Position numbers and translations under genes: made by a program. The notes beneath the pieces were generated by a model. It searched no databases and had not been told where the DNA came from. It was given only the letters and a program-made list of their open reading frames with translations. Of a stretch of 64,000 nucleotides of DNA, positions 61,211 through 64,000 are shown piece by piece (the first letter of the stretch is position 1; every line of letters begins with the position of its first letter). The DNA is from Herpetosiphon geysericola (GTDB taxonomy: Bacteria > Chloroflexota > Chloroflexia > Chloroflexales > Herpetosiphonaceae): the NCBI RefSeq assembly GCF_001306135.1, contig NZ_LGKP01000046.1:62001-126000 (forward strand), given 5' to 3'.

Positions 61211-62074
61211 CTACTTCACACTACCTGCGGCGATGCCTTTGGTCAGGGTGCGTTGGAAGATCAGGAAGAAGATAAAGCAGGGCAGAATCCCTAACAACGC
61301 CGAAGCGCTGGATAAGGTGGCTTCCATGTTACGTTGGCCTTGCAGCACGCCTACCGCAATCGGTACGGTTTGGCGATCGTTGCTAATCAACAAAATCAAG
61401 GGCAAGAAAAATTCATTCCATGTCCAGATGAAAAAGAAGGTGAAGAGCACCGCAAGCGTTGGGCGGCTGACAGGAACAATGATCTTAAACAAGAGTTGGA
61501 GTTTATTGCAGCCATCCAACATCGCCGCTTCCAGCATTTCCTTGGGAAAGGTGCTGAATACCGACGAAAGCAAATAGGTGCCAAAGGCGCTCTGAATCAC
61601 CGAGAAAATCAAGATCACCACAAAGCGAGTGTTGTAAAGGTCGAATTCTTTGGAAAGGTAGTACAACGGATAGACCAGTGATTCTTGGGGCAGGGTGTTG
61701 GCAACCATAAACAGAATCAACAGCCAAATCCGACCTTTGATCCGCCCAATACCCAAGGCAAAGGCGTTGAGGAGCGATAACAGCACGCCGATCACCGCTA
61801 CGCTAGCACTAATCAACAGGCTATTCAGCAACTTCTGGCTATAATCGACCCGCTGCCAAAACTCCACGATGCCAGCAATCGACCATTCGGTTGGCCAGCT
61901 TAATGGCCCGTAGGTTGCATAATCCTCTGGTGTTTTGAAGGCATTGATAATAACGATTGCAAATGGCAATAGCACAACGAGCAGCACGATCAATAGCGCA
62001 GCCAGCACAAAGAAGCGCCCAATGCCAGCCTTGTGTGGTTTTTTGTAGCTTGATTTCAATGGAAGGCTGGTCAT
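61211..62074 (-). CDS. ABC sugar transporter permease (MalG-like)
   Basis: 287 aa, six membrane helices. The EAA loop that docks the ATPase is EMLEAAMLDGCNKLQLLFKI. It is the inner-membrane partner of the permease encoded one base upstream. No ATPase gene is in the operon, so a shared MsmK/MalK-type ATPase probably drives it. The likely substrate is a xylo-oligosaccharide or isoprimeverose by gene context. Confidence 0.92.
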   Translation of the reverse strand: MTSLPLKSSYKKPHKAGIGRFFVLAALLIVLLVVLLPFAIVIINAFKTPEDYATYGPLSWPTEWSIAGIVEFWQRVDYSQKLLNSLLISASVAVIGVLLSLLNAFALGIGRIKGRIWLLILFMVANTLPQESLVYPLYYLSKEFDLYNTRFVVILIFSVIQSAFGTYLLSSVFSTFPKEMLEAAMLDGCNKLQLLFKIIVPVSRPTLAVLFTFFFIWTWNEFFLPLILLISNDRQTVPIAVGVLQGQRNMEATLSSASALLGILPCFIFFLIFQRTLTKGIAAGSVK

Positions 62075-62075
62075 C

Positions 62076-62969
62076 TTAAAGCTCCTCGGCTGATTGGCGC
62101 CGAATAAAGAAAATCGTCAAGCCAATGATAATCATGGTCATGACGGTGGAAATTGCTGAGCCATAACCAATATTGGCTTTCTCAAAGAAGTTTTGGTAGG
62201 CAAAGTAGGAAGGAACCAAGGTAGAGCTACCAGGTCCGCCGCGAGTTAGCACATAAATTTGGCCAAAAACTTTGAGCGAGGCAATCGTTGTGGTCAGTAG
62301 CACCACAAAAATCTCAGGCCGAATTAAGTGCACCGTGATATAGCGAAAACGATCAAACCAATCTGCGCCATCAAGCACTGCTGCCTCGTAAATTTCGGGG
62401 TCGATGCGCTGCAAGCCAGCCATAAAAATCACCAGTGGATAGCCCAGCTGGAACCAAACCATAATCACCATCACGCTGGGCAAGGCAGTTTGGCGATTGC
62501 CCAGCCAGTTGCGAGTTAAATTATCGAGGCCCAGTGCTTCGAGAAAGCCATTCAAGGCCCCATAATTTGGGTGCAGAATCCAAGCCCAAACCACGCCAGC
62601 AATTGCCACTGGCAAAATTTGGGGCAGATAAAAGGCAGCGCGAAAAAAGCTGGCCGTACCAGAGCCAAATTTATTGCCAATGTAATCGTAGAGCACCGCC
62701 GCGAGCAGCAAGCCCAGCAAGGTTGGCACAATCGTCATGGCCACCAACATCGCCAAATTGTTACGGAATGATGCCCAAAACGTGCTATCACGGAACAAGC
62801 GGGCATAGTTATCCAGCCCAGCCCATTTTGGTGTGCCAACACCCTGCCAATGGGTGAAACTTGTGCCAATATTCATCAAGAAGGGAATGGCGATAACCAG
62901 CACAAACAGTATCAAGCCGGGCAGCAAAAACCACCAGTAGCCCCTGTTTGTTGAACGTTTAAGCAGCAT
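62076..62969 (-). CDS. ABC sugar transporter permease (MalF-like)
   Basis: 297 aa, six membrane helices, EAA loop EIYEAAVLDGADWFDRFRYI. N-terminal WFLLPGLILFVLVIAIPFLM is typical of carbohydrate permeases. Its stop is one base from the start of the next permease. Together with the binding protein upstream it forms the importer of the xyloside operon. Confidence 0.92.
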   Translation of the reverse strand: MLLKRSTNRGYWWFLLPGLILFVLVIAIPFLMNIGTSFTHWQGVGTPKWAGLDNYARLFRDSTFWASFRNNLAMLVAMTIVPTLLGLLLAAVLYDYIGNKFGSGTASFFRAAFYLPQILPVAIAGVVWAWILHPNYGALNGFLEALGLDNLTRNWLGNRQTALPSVMVIMVWFQLGYPLVIFMAGLQRIDPEIYEAAVLDGADWFDRFRYITVHLIRPEIFVVLLTTTIASLKVFGQIYVLTRGGPGSSTLVPSYFAYQNFFEKANIGYGSAISTVMTMIIIGLTIFFIRRQSAEEL

Positions 62970-63007
62970 TGCCGTAACCTTTCGATTGGTAGCTAGAATG
63001 TTGATGA

Positions 63008-63036
63008 GGGATCGGGGGCTAGGGGTCGGGGTCGGG
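63008..63036 (+). promoter_or_regulatory. G-run cluster (G-quadruplex-capable) upstream of the permease
   Basis: Five G-runs of 3-5 bases in 29 nt on the plus strand, with loops of 2-3 bases (ATC, CTA, TC, TC). A C-rich stretch (CCCCTAGCCCCTAACC) lies about 100 bases further on. It sits in the leader between the binding-protein and permease genes. Structure formation is untested. Confidence 0.4.
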
Positions 63037-63165
63037 ATTGCTATCCTTTGCCCTAAATTCTAGCCACAAACCCATTAGATACCTCGTTAGCAGAGCTGAG
63101 GGTCAAGAAATGAGGCTAAATCTTAATTTCCTGACCCCTAGCCCCTAACCACTGGCCCCTACTCC

Positions 63166-64000
63166 CTACTTGCCTAAGGTTGCGCGATGTTCTTGGTATG
63201 GGATTGCAATGGCATCAAGCATTTCGCTTGGGGTTTTAGTGCCATCAATCAACTCTTGCACGTTAGCAACCAACACATCGTAGTAGCCTGGGGCTGGCCA
63301 GTCGGGGTAGAAGGCCAAACCGTCTGCTTTGGAAATTGCATCGAAGTTTTGGATTAATTCTTTATTCTTTTCGTTGGTGATTTTGCTGACGTCAGCGTTG
63401 ACTGGCACGCCACCAGAGTTGCCCAACAAGGTCTGGATGTCTTGGCTCATGGTGATGTCGATGAAATCGTAGACCAGTTCTTTGTTTTGGGCATTAGTTG
63501 GCACGGCCCAGATGTTGCCGCTTGATCCAGGGTGCAATTTATTGCCTGGGAACAAGAAGGTGCCCCATTCAAAGCCCTTGATTTCGTCGCTGAAGCGACC
63601 ATACCACCAGCTGCCAGAAATCATGATTGGGAACGTACCATTGGTGAAGGCCACGCCCATATCTTCGGCCTTGATGCCAGTTGCATCTTTGCTGATATAG
63701 CCTTTGCTGACCCATTCGGCCATTTTTTCAGCGCCATAGGTAAATTCTGGGCCACGGAAATCGACATCGCCTTGATAGAGTTGGAAGGCGTTGACGAATT
63801 CGCGGTTGGCTTTGCTCAACACCAATTCATAGAAAATCTGTTGGGCAGGATATTCAGCGCCGCCAACGGAGAGCGGCGTGATGCCTTGCTGGACAAAGGC
63901 ATCCATCACAGCTTCGAATTCGGCGAAGGTGGTTGGCACTTGCAAATTAGCTTTGGCAAACATGTCTTTGTTGTAATAGACCATCACATATTCTGCATAG
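63166..64000 (-). CDS. Extracellular sugar-binding protein (N-terminus beyond window)
   Basis: The frame is open to the window edge, and the codons before the first internal start read YAEYV, so at least the signal peptide and first part are missing. Visible features: MVYYNKDMFAKANLQVPTTF, GKYISKD-like GYISKDATGIKAEDMGVAFT, and PIMISGSWWYGRF, typical of family 1 solute-binding proteins. 278 or more residues are visible. It supplies substrate to the two permeases downstream. The C-terminus ends EHRATLGK. Confidence 0.93.
   Translation of the reverse strand, partial: YAEYVMVYYNKDMFAKANLQVPTTFAEFEAVMDAFVQQGITPLSVGGAEYPAQQIFYELVLSKANREFVNAFQLYQGDVDFRGPEFTYGAEKMAEWVSKGYISKDATGIKAEDMGVAFTNGTFPIMISGSWWYGRFSDEIKGFEWGTFLFPGNKLHPGSSGNIWAVPTNAQNKELVYDFIDITMSQDIQTLLGNSGGVPVNADVSKITNEKNKELIQNFDAISKADGLAFYPDWPAPGYYDVLVANVQELIDGTKTPSEMLDAIAIPYQEHRATLGK

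Overview
The window looks like a chromosomal stretch from a filamentous Chloroflexota bacterium, most likely Herpetosiphon or a close relative. This is inferred from gene content and style, since no database search was possible. Supporting points are mid-range GC with even codon use, a secreted lamin-tail protein with duplicated modules, an NTP/NDP-translocase-like carrier, a large signalling repertoire, a WXG100 effector-like protein and repeat-rich intergenic regions. Nearly all sequence is accounted for by about 60 genes and one tRNA-Leu(UAA). No phage, integrase, transposase or CRISPR array was seen.

Layout: (1) 1-9.6 kb is housekeeping: dCTP deaminase interrupted by an HNH-bearing intein, AcpS, a secreted lamin-tail protein, tRNA-Leu, a GNAT enzyme, YigZ, a NarL-type two-component pair, RadC, and a riboflavin cluster (ribE, methyltransferase, ribBA). 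(2) 9.6-14.5 kb has perfect heptamer tandem repeats beside an operon of a RapA/SNF2-type helicase and a large TerB-N-like protein. (3) 14.7-20.2 kb is a nitrite/NO island: NnrS-like membrane protein, cupin, Crp/Fnr regulator, ferredoxin, copper nitrite reductase with an extra cupredoxin domain, a ScdA_N (RIC) protein and two half-size NnrS-like membrane proteins. (4) 20.2-28.6 kb has nadA behind three palindromic operator-like sites, a membrane protein/XRE pair sharing a nested palindrome, a phosphatase, a VOC/AraC pair, a GH13 enzyme, a sigma-70 factor with a Cys cluster, and Mpg glycosylase. (5) 28.7-37.4 kb has a WXG100-muramidase-like protein followed by a signalling cluster (lone REC, GAF-STAS, FIST, REC-Pro-LC7, REC-GAF-histidine kinase). 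(6) 37.8-43.2 kb has glycogen debranching, VOC and HhH proteins and a MocR/AhpD-like pair. (7) 43.2-48.5 kb is a six-gene operon: two MinD/ParA-like ATPases with altered Walker A motifs, a translocase-like carrier, a GNAT protein, a Cache-HAMP receptor with no output domain, and a small winged-helix-like protein. (8) 48.8-51.3 kb is a DUF2157-DUF4401-GDYXXLXY membrane operon. (9) 51.3-57.3 kb has an MFS exporter, a PQQ-sugar-dehydrogenase-like secreted protein and an acyl-CoA dehydrogenase, separated by repeat-laden gaps. (10) 57.3-64 kb is a xyloside operon: sugar-binding protein (cut by the window edge), two permeases, GH31 alpha-xylosidase and xylose isomerase.

The best candidates for something undescribed are the dual-ATPase/receptor operon (43.2-48.5 kb), the intein inside the dCTP deaminase active-site motif, the half-size NnrS-like pair in the nitrite island, the WXG100-muramidase-like protein, and a family of intergenic snapback elements ending in GGATGAA/TTCATCC with internal CTTCGTG units (57.1-58.6 kb).
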